From Adhaeribacter radiodurans (GTDB taxonomy: Bacteria; Bacteroidota; Bacteroidia; Cytophagales; Hymenobacteraceae): a DNA stretch of 64,000 nucleotides. This document shows, in pieces, positions 18,094 through 28,598 of the stretch (position 1 is the stretch's first letter; each line of letters opens with the position of its first letter). A model generated the notes under the pieces. The model ran no database searches and was not told the origin of the DNA. It was given only the letters and a program-made list of their open reading frames with translations. The stretch spans positions 2,418,001-2,482,000 of the forward strand of contig NZ_CP055153.1 of NCBI RefSeq assembly GCF_014075995.1, written 5' to 3'. Both the position numbers and the translations under genes were made by a program.

Positions 18094-19474
18094 AACAATA
18101 GCCGAACACCCAACCCTGGCCGATAAATTTAACCAGGACGAAGAAAGAGTAAACTGGCACGATGAGACCTTGTGGTGGGTACGGGCCAAACGCGATAAAG
18201 CCGCGCACACCCTGCCCGAGTGGGAGGATTTGCGGAACCTGGCTTCCCAAATAAAGCATAATGTTCTTTCTAACTTAAGCGAATATTTAATTCAGTTCGA
18301 AGAAAATGCATTAAAGAATGGTATTCAGGTGCATTGGGCCGCTGATGCCCAGGAGCATAATGCTATCGTAAAGAGTATTTTACAAAAGCATGGAGTTACC
18401 CAAATTGTAAAAAGTAAATCTATGCTCACCGAAGAATGCCATTTAAACGATTACCTGCAGGAAGAAGGAGTAGAAGTAATTGATACCGATTTAGGAGAAC
18501 GCATTGTGCAATTAGCGCAGGAGCCACCCAGCCATATTGTGTTACCCTGCATTCATAAAAAGAAAGAAGAAATAGGAGAGTTGTTTCACCTGCATTTAGG
18601 TACCCCGGCCGGTAATGCCGATCCGCAGTTTTTAACCGAAGCAGCGCGTTTGCATTTACGTGAAAAATTCCTGACCCGGAAAATAGCCTTAACCGGAGTA
18701 AATTTTGCCGTGGCCGAAACCGGCGAATTTGTAGTTTGTACGAACGAAGGCAACGCCGATATGGGTGCCCATCTGGCCGATGTGCACATTGCTTGTATGG
18801 GTATAGAAAAACTTATTCCGCTTCGGCAGCATTTAGGAGTATTTTTGCGCCTGTTAACCCGCAGCGCTACCGGTCAGCCCATTACTACCTACAGCAGCCA
18901 TTTTAAAAAGCCTCGCCCTGACCAGGAAATGCATATTGTACTGGTAGATAACGGCCGTAGCCGGCAATTAGGGCGTAAAGATTTCCGTAATTCTTTAAAA
19001 TGCATCCGGTGCGGGGCTTGTATGAATACTTGTCCGGTTTACCGCCGAAGTGGCGGACACAGTTACCACAATGCGATTGCCGGGCCGATAGGTTCTATTC
19101 TGGCGCCTAATCTGGATATGAAAGATTACGCCGATTTACCTTTTGCCTCTACCTTATGCGGTTCTTGCAGCAATGTTTGTCCGGTAAAAATTGATATTCA
19201 CGACCAGTTGTATAAATGGCGGCAGGTTTTAGTAAAAGAAGGGCACGCCCCAGCCGCCAAGAAAGCGGCTATGCAAGGAATGGCATTTACTTTTAGTCAC
19301 CCCGCTTTTTACCGCATGGCTGGCAAAACAGGTAAATGGTTCATGAAAACGACACCTTTTATGGTGAATAATAATTTTAACCCCTGGTATAAACAACGCG
19401 ACATGCCCGAACCACCCAAAGAATCTTTCCACGATTGGTACAAGAAGAACAGAAAGGAGAATGGCCATGGGTAG
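18086..19474 (+). CDS. lutB: LutB-like lactate-utilisation iron-sulfur protein
   Basis: Protein of 462 residues: an N-terminal LUD domain (about 70-290) and a C-terminal ferredoxin-like region. Clusters are visible as C306xxC309xxC312xxxC316P and C358xxC361xxxC365P, the usual LutB/YkgF pattern. It transfers electrons in the LutABC lactate dehydrogenase complex. It overlaps lutA by 8 bases and lutC by 14 bases, so the three proteins are probably made in balanced amounts. Confidence 0.95.
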   Translation: MHKTIAEHPTLADKFNQDEERVNWHDETLWWVRAKRDKAAHTLPEWEDLRNLASQIKHNVLSNLSEYLIQFEENALKNGIQVHWAADAQEHNAIVKSILQKHGVTQIVKSKSMLTEECHLNDYLQEEGVEVIDTDLGERIVQLAQEPPSHIVLPCIHKKKEEIGELFHLHLGTPAGNADPQFLTEAARLHLREKFLTRKIALTGVNFAVAETGEFVVCTNEGNADMGAHLADVHIACMGIEKLIPLRQHLGVFLRLLTRSATGQPITTYSSHFKKPRPDQEMHIVLVDNGRSRQLGRKDFRNSLKCIRCGACMNTCPVYRRSGGHSYHNAIAGPIGSILAPNLDMKDYADLPFASTLCGSCSNVCPVKIDIHDQLYKWRQVLVKEGHAPAAKKAAMQGMAFTFSHPAFYRMAGKTGKWFMKTTPFMVNNNFNPWYKQRDMPEPPKESFHDWYKKNRKENGHG

Positions 19475-20054
19475 CCGCGAAAAAATATTAGAAGCCGTTA
19501 AAAGAAATCAACCCGAAAATACCCCTTTACCAACAGTTCCGTTTTTTGAACCTCCTTTTACCGACTCGGTTCGAAAATTTAGCGAAGTGGTACAAGCAAT
19601 AGGGGGCGAGGTACACCAGGTAAGTTCGTACGCTGAAATAAATACAATATTAAAAAAAGAGTTTGGAACGAAGACCATATTCTCTTCGGCCAAAGAATTA
19701 GCTGAGTTGGTACAAACAGGTTTAGATTACAAGAACGCCCACGCTTTTGCCGATCTGGAGTTAGCCGTAGTAGAAGCTAATTTAGCCGTTGCCGAAAATG
19801 GGGCTGTTTGGGTAACCGAAGATTTAATACAAGAACGAGCTTTACCGTTTATTGCCCAGCACTTAGCCTTGATTATACCTGCCGAAACCATTGTACCTAC
19901 CATGCACGAAGCGTACGGTAAAATTGGTACCCTGGACTACGGATTTGCTACCTTTATTGCTGGTCCCTCTAAAACTGCCGATATTGAGCAATCCTTAGTA
20001 TTAGGGGCCCATGGCCCTAAAAGTCTATTGGTTTTTCTAATTAGGCCTTTATAG
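19461..20054 (+). CDS. lutC: LutC-like LUD-domain protein
   Basis: Third subunit of the lactate-utilisation operon, 197 residues with a LUD domain. The C-terminal signature GPSKTADIEQSLVLGAHGPK is the family's conserved block and may bind a nucleotide or cofactor. Its ATG lies within the end of lutB (14-base overlap). The next gene converges on it across 138 bases without an evident hairpin. Confidence 0.93.
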   Translation: MAMGSREKILEAVKRNQPENTPLPTVPFFEPPFTDSVRKFSEVVQAIGGEVHQVSSYAEINTILKKEFGTKTIFSSAKELAELVQTGLDYKNAHAFADLELAVVEANLAVAENGAVWVTEDLIQERALPFIAQHLALIIPAETIVPTMHEAYGKIGTLDYGFATFIAGPSKTADIEQSLVLGAHGPKSLLVFLIRPL

Positions 20055-20192
20055 AAGTAGATTTATTGCATCAGTTTAAGGTACTAAATAAGCAAACTCA
20101 AAATTAGTCTTTATTGAAATCAACATAAGTAAATCCGGGCCAGCGAAATATTTTTGAAAGAATGAAAAGAATCTTCAAAGAACTCTATTAGG

Positions 20193-20606
20193 TTATGGCC
20201 CTTCCTCTATCCACAACTTGCGGGCGACCCCAATTCCAACTAAATTCCCTTTTCCTCCACCTCTTAAAAAGCCGGCTACATTTTGTCCCTGGCGCAATTC
20301 ACTTAAACTAATAGAACCTCCATCCGGGCCAATTATTTGGGTGGTTGGTAAAACAAGTACATAAGCCCGGTTATAGCGCGTTCCTTTATTGGCAGCAAAA
20401 CTTTCAATTTCCAACATAACTTGTCCTTGGTTATACCGGCTCATGATTATGCTTCCTCTTATATCAACATTTACAGGGGGCAAATTTCTGTTATTGGTAG
20501 CACTGGCAGCGCTATTTGTTCCAGCACTGGTTTTGCAGCCAAAAATGCCTATTGCCATTAAAAAGCAACCGGAAAGTAGAATTTGCTTTATTAAATTAAT
20601 TCTCAT
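20193..20606 (-). CDS. Putative lipoprotein of unknown function
   Basis: Protein of 137 residues with a lipoprotein signal peptide; the probable lipidated cysteine is Cys24 in AIGIFGC. The mature part is small and beta-rich (VDIRGSIIMSRYNQGQVMLE) and ends in a segment like LVGIGVARKLWIEEG. No known domain was recognised. An OB-like fold is possible from the strand pattern, but that is a guess. Confidence 0.7.
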   Translation of the reverse strand: MRINLIKQILLSGCFLMAIGIFGCKTSAGTNSAASATNNRNLPPVNVDIRGSIIMSRYNQGQVMLEIESFAANKGTRYNRAYVLVLPTTQIIGPDGGSISLSELRQGQNVAGFLRGGGKGNLVGIGVARKLWIEEGP

Positions 20607-20873
20607 CAGCTTAACTCTTATTCTGGTTTAAATACGAATTTAATTTAAAAATGGTACCGCTAGTAATTTCCTGTTTCCTGCAATACCAAAATGTCAATTT
20701 TCCTGAATTTTTGGATTTGACTGAATAAATTAAGGAAAAAGGCAAAATTAATCAATGTGAGCTTTTATATACTATTAACAGGAAGAGGTTAGGAAGAACA
20801 ATTAGGTATATTAAACAGTTAAAATGAGTAGTTTACACCTAAAACTCTCGCACTTTTTCGCGTATGCGGGTTT

Positions 20874-21161
20874 ATGGATATGATTCAAATATTAGGATTA
20901 GTTGCGGGAGCTTGTACCTCGCTGGCAGCCGTACCCCAATTAGTTAAAACCTGGAAAACAAAAGAGGTGGGAGATGTTTCTACGAAAATGTTCCTGCTTT
21001 ACGTAGTAGGCATGAGTTTGTGGCTCACCTATGGTATTATTAAGTCGGATTTACCTATTATTATTACTAACGCTATTGCCTTATCTTTTCACGGAATGAT
21101 GCTTTATTTTAAAATGAAATATAGAAATAAAGATGAAACGGTTCCGGCATCAGCGCAGTAA
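20874..21161 (+). CDS. SemiSWEET-family sugar transporter (PQ-loop)
   Basis: Membrane protein of 95 residues with three transmembrane segments. The PQ-loop motif AAVPQLVKTWKTK lies between helices 1 and 2. The length and three-helix layout fit bacterial SemiSWEETs, which dimerise to form one six-helix carrier for mono- or disaccharides. The stretch MSLWLTYGI in the second helix is typical. It stands alone. Confidence 0.9.
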   Translation: MDMIQILGLVAGACTSLAAVPQLVKTWKTKEVGDVSTKMFLLYVVGMSLWLTYGIIKSDLPIIITNAIALSFHGMMLYFKMKYRNKDETVPASAQ

Positions 21162-21351
21162 AATATTGCTGAGGTACATGTATAACTTTATCAGCAGCTT
21201 GATCTCTGCGAAAAATCTATAGTCTAAAACTCTGAAATTAGGTTTGCTATTTTCGGCTATTCTATAAGCGTTAAGTTTAAGCCAGCACTTTCACTGCATT
21301 TTAGGAAAGTCCAGCTCTTATATTAACTCCTATAAATTTAAATCTTATGTT

Positions 21352-21846
21352 TTATTCTTCCAATTCAGGCTGCCTTGGACGTAGAATCTTATTATCCACG
21401 GAATAACGGCCAGGTCCTACAATCATAAAAAATAACAATAATCCCGTCACCAGAATAGAGAGCCAAAGTTCGGTGTTACCTAAATGAACACCCCGTTGGG
21501 GATTCACAATCAGCATGGCACCCAGCAGAATGGGGAACTGACAAAGCAGCGAGAAACGGGTTAAACACCCAACCGCAATCATCAAACCGCCGATAATATG
21601 AACTACGCTAGTAAACAGCGTGGCTTTTTCCATTGACACTAAATTCTGACTATTGCTGAATACATAGAACACATCGCTATTATGTTCTAAAAACATCAGG
21701 CCTTTTGCAAATAAAAATAGCCCGAGTACAATGCGTAAGCCATCCATCCATAAAGGATTACTCGCGCTGTTTAAATGGGGAGAAGAATGGAGATCTTGAG
21801 CTGCGTTCATGGTACTGTATGTTTTAATTGAAGGATCGTCTTCCAA
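21352..21846 (-). CDS. DoxX-family membrane protein
   Basis: Integral membrane protein of 164 residues with four predicted helices (LRIVLGLFLFAKGLMFL; VVHIIGGLMIAVGCLTRFSL; LLGAMLIVNP; LWLSILVTGLLLFFMIVGPG). This is the DoxX/DoxD-like layout. The function in Bacteroidota is unclear; some members take part in thiosulfate oxidation or redox stress. The N-terminal 25 residues are extra and hydrophilic. Confidence 0.85.
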   Translation of the reverse strand: MEDDPSIKTYSTMNAAQDLHSSPHLNSASNPLWMDGLRIVLGLFLFAKGLMFLEHNSDVFYVFSNSQNLVSMEKATLFTSVVHIIGGLMIAVGCLTRFSLLCQFPILLGAMLIVNPQRGVHLGNTELWLSILVTGLLLFFMIVGPGRYSVDNKILRPRQPELEE

Positions 21847-22233
21847 ATAAATATACGATTTTTAAACGACTTTTAATAGTCTGGATTTAAGGAATTAGCT
21901 ACCTCTTTTATACCACCCAGCAGGACCTGGTATTTACTAAATTTGTGGCTTAAAGGACTCAAGCTTAAATAGGAATCTTAAATAGACTGATTATTTCGGA
22001 GGTTGAGATGGACGAAATAGTAGATTAATAAGCGACTACTTACTTATGCAAAAGGCTAACATCTACCAGTTTTAAACCTGAGATTCTTTAGTATGGTTGG
22101 AGTTAAATTTTTCACTAATAACAAAATACACGGGTGTAGGCCTCCATTTAAATGCTTGGGTATCTTGGGCGCGCATAGTAGTATTTATGATCAATTACTT
22201 GAAATCTAAATTTCTTTAGCTATTAACTGGTAT
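21847..22233. other. Intergenic region, 387 bases, no gene seen
   Basis: AT-rich spacer containing the palindrome ATTTACTAAAT at 21932-21942, 86 bases upstream of the DoxX start. Nothing else was recognised. Confidence 0.5.
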
Positions 22234-23382
22234 TTAAAGCGAGGCTGTTTTTATATTTTGCAGGGCACTGCCATTTCTTATTTCATCCGATGCCATTTTT
22301 AGTAATTGATCGCCGGGTTTTAAATCGCCATAAATTTCTACGGTACCTTCATTTTCTCTGCCGGTTCTTACATCTACCCGTTCGGCTTTATTATTTGCTA
22401 CGCGTATTACAAAAATGCTTTCGGTAGAGTTAACCACCGCCGATTTAGGCACCATAAACGTACTGTCTTGCGCCGGTAAAGGCAGGTTCACTTCGGCCAC
22501 CATGCCCGGTAATAATTTTTTATCCCGGTTAATCACATCCATTTCAATCCGTTCCGAACGAAACCGACTATCAATAGCCCCGGCCATCCGCTTGATTTTT
22601 GCTTTAAACTCCTGATTTGGTTGTGATTTTACGGTAAAGCTTACTTCATTATTTTGCTTCAGATAACCGGTGTACGACTCCGGCACCGAAATTACTAAAC
22701 GTAGTTTTTGCTGTTCCTGCAACGTGAATAAGGGTACTTCCGATCCTTTATCCGAAGGTCCCACATACGCACCCGGATTTACGTTCCGGGTGGTAATTAC
22801 CCCGCTAAAGGGTGCCCGTATTTGTAAATAGTTCTGGGTTTGCGCAATTTGCTTGTAAGCCGCTCTGGCTGCTTCTAATTGAGCTAAATCCGAGTTTTTG
22901 CGAGCGGCAGCCTGTTCCAGATCGTTCGGTGAAATAGTACCGGGGGTTTGACTGGTAACGTGTAAACGGTCGTAATTAGCTTTGCTGGCCAGGTAAATCG
23001 CTTCCCGTGACTTAATATTCGATTGCGCTCCGGCTAATTGAGAACCTAGTTCGGGCGCTTCCATGGTAACCAGGAGTTGGCCTGTCTTTACTTCCGAACC
23101 CACATCCACAAAAAGCTTTTTGACAAAACTGCTTTCCTTGGCGTACAAGTCTACCTGTTGGTAGGCTATCAGCTCACCCGGAATTTGCAAAGACGAAGAC
23201 AAGCGGCCCCTTTGCAGGGAGAAAACTTCCGTTACCGGAGTTTTAGTAATATTTGTTTGGGTATCGGTATTATTTTCCGAAGTGGTTTCTTTTTTTTGGC
23301 AACCGGCCAGCAAACCAGTTACTAAAAAACTCTGAACTACAACAAAACTTAAACGGGATAAATGATTAGAATACCAATTCAT
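22234..23382 (-). CDS. RND efflux periplasmic adaptor (MFP/HlyD family)
   Basis: Last gene of a three-gene efflux operon. It encodes a 382-residue lipoprotein (lipobox LLAGC, Cys28). A biotinyl-lipoyl half (about 70-110, VGSEVKTGQLLVTM), a helical hairpin (about 115-175), the second lipoyl half (IRAPFSGVITTRNVNPGAYV) and a beta-barrel domain follow in the usual order. It bridges the inner-membrane RND pump and the TolC-like channel. Substrate unknown. Confidence 0.93.
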   Translation of the reverse strand: MNWYSNHLSRLSFVVVQSFLVTGLLAGCQKKETTSENNTDTQTNITKTPVTEVFSLQRGRLSSSLQIPGELIAYQQVDLYAKESSFVKKLFVDVGSEVKTGQLLVTMEAPELGSQLAGAQSNIKSREAIYLASKANYDRLHVTSQTPGTISPNDLEQAAARKNSDLAQLEAARAAYKQIAQTQNYLQIRAPFSGVITTRNVNPGAYVGPSDKGSEVPLFTLQEQQKLRLVISVPESYTGYLKQNNEVSFTVKSQPNQEFKAKIKRMAGAIDSRFRSERIEMDVINRDKKLLPGMVAEVNLPLPAQDSTFMVPKSAVVNSTESIFVIRVANNKAERVDVRTGRENEGTVEIYGDLKPGDQLLKMASDEIRNGSALQNIKTASL

Positions 23383-23429
23383 GGTTTATTTCTGTACAAG
23401 ATAAATTATTTTCTTTCTAAGCTAACAAA

Positions 23430-26400
23430 TCAAACCCGCTCAATAACAGGCAATGTTTTTAATTCAGGAATGTAATGTATACTTTCTTCATCTTCCGGAT
23501 CAAGCGATACGGAGGCAGTAGAAGCTTTGCCTTGTACCCAGGAAAATACGAGCGGCAAAATAATTAAAGCAGCAAAAGTTGAGGCAATTAATCCTCCAAT
23601 CACGGCTCGGCCTAAAGGAGCAACCTGGTCGCCGCCTTCCCCCAAACCAGATGCCATCGGTATCATTCCTACCACCATGGCCACACTGGTCATTAAAATA
23701 GGGCGTAACCGCAGAGCGGCCGATTCTCTGGCGCTGTATAAGGCATTGCCGTTATGCCGCCGCAACTGTTCGGCGTTGGTAATTAATAAAACCGAGTTGG
23801 CAATAGAAACCCCCACCGACATAATAATACCCATGTACGACTGCAGATTAAGGGTAGAACCGGTAAGAATTAAAAGAATTAAGGCTCCCAACAATACAGC
23901 CGGAATGGTGGATAAAACAACAAAGGAAACTTTGAAGGATTGAAAATTAGCTGCCAGCATTAAGAAAATTACCACTATAGCCGTCAGCAATCCGGTTTGC
24001 AGACTGTCTAAAGTATCGGATAAAACTTCACTTAACCCTTTAGTTTGAATAGTCAGTCCCCGGGGCAGTTCCCCGATGGATTGGAGAGCCGTGGCTACAT
24101 CGGTGGTGGCCGTCCCCAGGTCTTTTTCGTTTAAGTTGGCCGTAACAGACAAAAAGGGAATAGCGCCTAAATTGTCGTTTTCGCCGTACGTAGTACCCGG
24201 CTGTATATCGGCTACATCTCCTAATAATGGCCGTGGTTGATTGCTCAGTACCGGAATTTCTTTAATGTCATTCACGCTGCTCATTTGATTTTCGGGTATC
24301 TGCACCTGCACGCTGTAGCTTTGGTTACTTTTAGGATCGATCCATACGTTTTTCTCGGTAAACCTAGACGACGAAGTAGAAGCAATTAACGAGCGGGAAA
24401 TATCCGATACGGTAATTCCTAATTGAGCGGCCCGGGTCCGGTCAATAGAAATGTTTAAGGTTGGATATTTGGTTGGCTGGGCTAACTGAACATCCCGCAA
24501 GTAGGCAATCTGGTTTAATTTATTAATTACTTTACGGGCGTACTCTTCATTAAGCTTTTTGTCTTTGCCGGTAATTCGTACTTCAATCGGGGTAGGGGAG
24601 CCCTGGCTCAGGATTTTGTCGGTTAACTCAATGGGTTCAAAGGAAACCCTGATTTCAGGCATTGTTGCCTTTACCTTTTTGCGGAAACGTTCTTTTAATG
24701 CATCTAAATCTTCTTTATAGTCTTCTTTTAGAGCTACCTGCAACACGGCTTCCTGCGGGCCACTCATAAATAAGTAAATGGGGCTGGTAGAAAATTGACC
24801 CGGATGCTGCCCCACAAACGCCGAAGTTACGGCTATGTTATGCTTTCCTACCAGTTCCTCCAAAATGCGTAAAGCTTGCACAGTCTTGTCTTCGGTTCTT
24901 TCAAAGCGGGTACCATCTGCTGCCCGCAAACGTACCTGAAACTGACCGCCGTTTACTTTAGGCAAAACATCGCGCCCAATAGTTCCGAATAGTAAAACAA
25001 CAATTCCGCAAGTTAAAACACCGTACAGCAGCACAACCAATTTCCGGTGCGGAAAAAGTCGATCTATAAAGCGCAGGAAACGGTTCCGGAATTTGTCGAA
25101 GCGGCTTAGTTTTACACTTTTATTAGTTCGTTGTTTTTCCAGTAATTTTTGTTTCTGGCCCCAGGTATCGTGTTCATCTGCTGCCGTATAACCCAAGGCT
25201 AAAAATTCTTCTTCATCGGTTAATACATGCCCGTCATTGGCGGAGGTATGGTGAGGTCCTTTCATTAACCAATTAGCCATAATCGGCACAAAGGTTTGCG
25301 CCAGAAAATAAGACGTAATCATGGAAAAAGCAATGGCCATCGCCAACGGCAAAAATAAAGCGCCGGGTATACCGGTCATAGTAAAAGCCGGGGCAAATAC
25401 CGCCAAAATGCAAAGTAAAATAAGCAGTTTAGGAAACGCAATTTCTTTACAGGCATCCCAAATGGCCAATGCTTTGGGTTTACCCATGTCTAAGTGCTGG
25501 TGAATATTTTCAATGGTAACCGTGGATTCATCTACCAAAATTCCAATTGCCAGGGCCAGGCCGCTCAACGTCATAATGTTGATCGTTTGACCAAACAAAT
25601 GCAAAAATAAAACCCCCGAAATAATAGAGGCAGGAATGGTTAATACCACAATCAAAGCCCCGCGTCGGTCGCCTAAAAACAACAATACCATTAAACCCGT
25701 TAATACCGCTCCAATAGCACCTTCGGTAATTAAACTTTTAACCGCGTTTATAACATAAACCGATTGGTCAAATTCATAGGATAATTTTACATCTTCGGGC
25801 AACAAACTTTGAAAACGTGGTATCGCCTTTTTTAAGTTTTGGACTACTTCCCAAGTTGATGCATCCGCTGATTTAGTAATGGGCAGGTAGATAGAGCGTT
25901 TCCCATTTACAAGGGCGTAACCACTGGTGATATCTGCCGCATCTTCTACGGTAGCCACATCGCGCAAATACACGTTTTGCACACTCCCCCGGAAAAGCGG
26001 AATAGCGCCAAAGTCTTTTATGTTCTTGATAATGGTATTGGCCGGAGTATAATAATTATAATCGCCGATTCGTACGTTTCCGGCGGGGGTGGTTTGGTTA
26101 TTTATGCGCAAGGCCTCTACAACCTGATCGGGGGTAAGCTGATGGGCTCTTAACAGTTCCGGATCTACTTTAATGACTACGGTACGTACGTTACCGCCAA
26201 AAGGCGCTGGTGCCACTAAACCCGGTATGGAGGTAAAAGAAGAACGAATATACACGTTTGCCATGTCCATTAATTCGTTATTGGACCGGGTGGGGCTGCT
26301 CAACACTAATTGACCAATGGGTAAAGTTGAAGCATCAAAGCGTAAAATAAAGGGCGGTTGCGAGCCAGGTGGGAAAATAGCTTGCGCCCGGTTTGTAAAA

Positions 26401-26729
26401 GCTGTTACCTCGGCGGCGGCCTGCGCCATATTCGTGCCCTGGTAAAAAGTAAGTTTAATTAAGGTTAATCCCTGAATATTCCGGGTTTCAATATTTTTAA
26501 CTCCCGATACATACAACAACAAATTAACGTATTGCTTACCAAAAAAAGCTTCCATCTGGGTAGGCGTGTAACCTCCGTAAGGATGGGATATATAAATAAC
26601 CGGCAAATTCAAATCCGGGAAAATATCTACCTTGATTTTACGAACGGCGTTAATTCCAAAAAAGGATAAGCCTATTACAATTACTAAAATAGATATAGGA
26701 TTTCGAAGGGCGCTTCTGATTAAATTCAT
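23430..26729 (-). CDS. RND-family efflux pump, inner-membrane permease
   Basis: AcrB/CusA-type pump of 1099 residues with twelve predicted membrane segments and two large periplasmic loops. N-terminal NPISILVIVIGLSFFG, the segment LALAIGILVDESTVTIENIH in helix 4 and GVSIANSVLLITNAEQLRRH in helix 10 are family landmarks. The helix-4 motif has Asp-Glu where drug pumps of the HAE1 group usually have Asp-Asp. An insertion of about 60 charged residues lies near 500-560, before helix 7. It sits between the TolC-like and adaptor genes (gaps of 66 and 47 bases), so the three are one unit. Metal or drug export cannot be separated from sequence alone. Confidence 0.93.
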   Translation of the reverse strand: MNLIRSALRNPISILVIVIGLSFFGINAVRKIKVDIFPDLNLPVIYISHPYGGYTPTQMEAFFGKQYVNLLLYVSGVKNIETRNIQGLTLIKLTFYQGTNMAQAAAEVTAFTNRAQAIFPPGSQPPFILRFDASTLPIGQLVLSSPTRSNNELMDMANVYIRSSFTSIPGLVAPAPFGGNVRTVVIKVDPELLRAHQLTPDQVVEALRINNQTTPAGNVRIGDYNYYTPANTIIKNIKDFGAIPLFRGSVQNVYLRDVATVEDAADITSGYALVNGKRSIYLPITKSADASTWEVVQNLKKAIPRFQSLLPEDVKLSYEFDQSVYVINAVKSLITEGAIGAVLTGLMVLLFLGDRRGALIVVLTIPASIISGVLFLHLFGQTINIMTLSGLALAIGILVDESTVTIENIHQHLDMGKPKALAIWDACKEIAFPKLLILLCILAVFAPAFTMTGIPGALFLPLAMAIAFSMITSYFLAQTFVPIMANWLMKGPHHTSANDGHVLTDEEEFLALGYTAADEHDTWGQKQKLLEKQRTNKSVKLSRFDKFRNRFLRFIDRLFPHRKLVVLLYGVLTCGIVVLLFGTIGRDVLPKVNGGQFQVRLRAADGTRFERTEDKTVQALRILEELVGKHNIAVTSAFVGQHPGQFSTSPIYLFMSGPQEAVLQVALKEDYKEDLDALKERFRKKVKATMPEIRVSFEPIELTDKILSQGSPTPIEVRITGKDKKLNEEYARKVINKLNQIAYLRDVQLAQPTKYPTLNISIDRTRAAQLGITVSDISRSLIASTSSSRFTEKNVWIDPKSNQSYSVQVQIPENQMSSVNDIKEIPVLSNQPRPLLGDVADIQPGTTYGENDNLGAIPFLSVTANLNEKDLGTATTDVATALQSIGELPRGLTIQTKGLSEVLSDTLDSLQTGLLTAIVVIFLMLAANFQSFKVSFVVLSTIPAVLLGALILLILTGSTLNLQSYMGIIMSVGVSIANSVLLITNAEQLRRHNGNALYSARESAALRLRPILMTSVAMVVGMIPMASGLGEGGDQVAPLGRAVIGGLIASTFAALIILPLVFSWVQGKASTASVSLDPEDEESIHYIPELKTLPVIERV

Positions 26730-26795
26730 GAGAAAAATTTGTTACTAAGCCGGTAAGAATCACTAATCAACCACTTACTTCTTATTTAAAATTTA

Positions 26796-28211
26796 CTAAA
26801 ATTGATTTAAAAACAAGTTTATATCCCCGTTGGCCGCTGCTTTTAACAATAAGGCCTGCCATACATTGTTATTAGAAATATCCCGGTCAGTTTCTGCCCG
26901 GTTAAGTGTGTACAATGCTTGGGTAATATCAACAATAGTAGTAAGACCATTTTTGTACAATACCGATTTTTGCAGATAGGCATCTTGGGCGGCTTTTAAT
27001 TGCACCGGCGCTTCGCGGGTATTATTAAGGGCATTTACTATTTTTTGTTCGGCCAGTGCTTGCTGCGCCTGAATTTGTTGGTTAACCACCTCTAATTCGT
27101 TTTGCAACGCGCGCGATGTCCAGGCTTGGGCAGTAACTTGTTGCCGCACCCGTAAAGGGCTGATTATATTCCAGGTTACTCCTACACCGATCAGGTAATT
27201 ACTGCGGGTTGGCCGGATACCATTCCAATAATTTGGAGTGTAAGCGTCCGGATGAAGCTCATTATACGTAGTTTCAAAACCCGACGCCCTGCTCTGCATT
27301 ACCCCGCTAACAGAAAAAACCGGATATTTAAACCGATCTAAATATTTTTCCTGCTCCTGACTTACCCGGATCCGGCTCTGGTAAAACTTTAAAATGGGAT
27401 GTTCTTCAATAGCCGGAGCAGAAGCGTTTAAGGAAGCCGGAATCTGGTTAACAAAAAGCGTATCGAGTAAAAAACTTTGCTGAGGCAGGCCCATTAAGCG
27501 GCCTAGTTGGTTGGCTTGTTCCTGCTCGTAATCAAGAGCATTGGTGAGGGCTATTTTAGCGCTGGACACTTCCGCATTCGCCAACGAAGAATCTACTCCG
27601 GGATTTAAGCCGTTTTTGGCCCGTACCACCACTACGTTTTTCAGGGCAGTGGCTCGTACCAGGTTTTTTTGTTGCGATAACATTAACCGTTGAGCAGCCA
27701 ATAAATTTAAATAAGCGCCGGCTACCCGTACCTGGTGCTGAAAAATCTCCTGTTGCAGATCATTCGATTCGCGCTGTACTTGCTCCTGCGCTACTCGAAT
27801 TCTTTCGTGTACCCGACCAAAAGTAAAAAAATCCCAGTTTACGTTGGCCAGATATAAAGCGCCAAAAGCAGCATTCCAGTTTTGGCTTGGAAAAGGAGGA
27901 CCGCCAGAAGCAGCATTTAAGCCGCCACTAGCTATTAAAGGCCCAAACTGACCATTTACCGTACCGTAAGCCTGCTGCGCGGCTAAGCTTACATTGGGTA
28001 AATAATCGAATGAACTAACTTTAACCGAAGCCTGAGAAGCTTTTAAGTAATTGGTTTTAGCCTGAATGGTACCGTAATGAGTTACGGCGGTTTGGATTGC
28101 CTCCGGTAACGTTAACCGCTGGCTATTTGCCCGAAACCCCACCAATAAAAACAAAAAAAGATAAACCAAGTAATGTTTGTGCATGAATAGAAAAAGACTT
28201 CTTAATGGCAA
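26796..28211 (-). CDS. TolC-family outer membrane efflux channel
   Basis: First gene of the efflux operon, 471 residues. A signal peptide (about 1-30) precedes two long helical repeats of the outer membrane efflux protein family (LNLLAAQRLMLSQQKNLVRA and QALYTLNRAETDRDISNNNV). It forms the trimeric outer membrane tunnel for the RND pump encoded next. A regulator gene is not adjacent. Confidence 0.92.
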   Translation of the reverse strand: MPLRSLFLFMHKHYLVYLFLFLLVGFRANSQRLTLPEAIQTAVTHYGTIQAKTNYLKASQASVKVSSFDYLPNVSLAAQQAYGTVNGQFGPLIASGGLNAASGGPPFPSQNWNAAFGALYLANVNWDFFTFGRVHERIRVAQEQVQRESNDLQQEIFQHQVRVAGAYLNLLAAQRLMLSQQKNLVRATALKNVVVVRAKNGLNPGVDSSLANAEVSSAKIALTNALDYEQEQANQLGRLMGLPQQSFLLDTLFVNQIPASLNASAPAIEEHPILKFYQSRIRVSQEQEKYLDRFKYPVFSVSGVMQSRASGFETTYNELHPDAYTPNYWNGIRPTRSNYLIGVGVTWNIISPLRVRQQVTAQAWTSRALQNELEVVNQQIQAQQALAEQKIVNALNNTREAPVQLKAAQDAYLQKSVLYKNGLTTIVDITQALYTLNRAETDRDISNNNVWQALLLKAAANGDINLFLNQF

Positions 28212-28598
28212 GCTTACATTAGTGACGTTACAATCCTTTTTTACTTCGGAAGAATGAATTCAATTTTATTTAGGAAAGTCCTTAAAAATTATTTCCGTGC
28301 TCCCGCTTTGTTAAAAAAAAAGTTTTACCCTTACGCATTGATTGCCTTCTTATAAATGAAAAATTTACTAATTTAATCGATTAAGCTAAATAAGCTTTCC
28401 CATCTGCAAATGAAGTTTATTTAAAATTGTTTAAAAACAAATTTTAAATCATTATTTACGATTTTCAAACTTTTTTTAATGCAAAACTAAATTTGCTTTT
28501 AAAACCAGATAATAGGAAAGTAAGAATCAGGATAAGCTAAAGTATTTCTTATCCCATTAGGAAGTTTTTTGACTTGGGGGAAAATGAATTACCTAGAC
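28212..28598. other. Intergenic region upstream of the efflux operon, 387 bases
   Basis: Very AT-rich, with A- and T-runs. It should contain the efflux operon promoter. No gene, operator or hairpin was recognised. Confidence 0.5.
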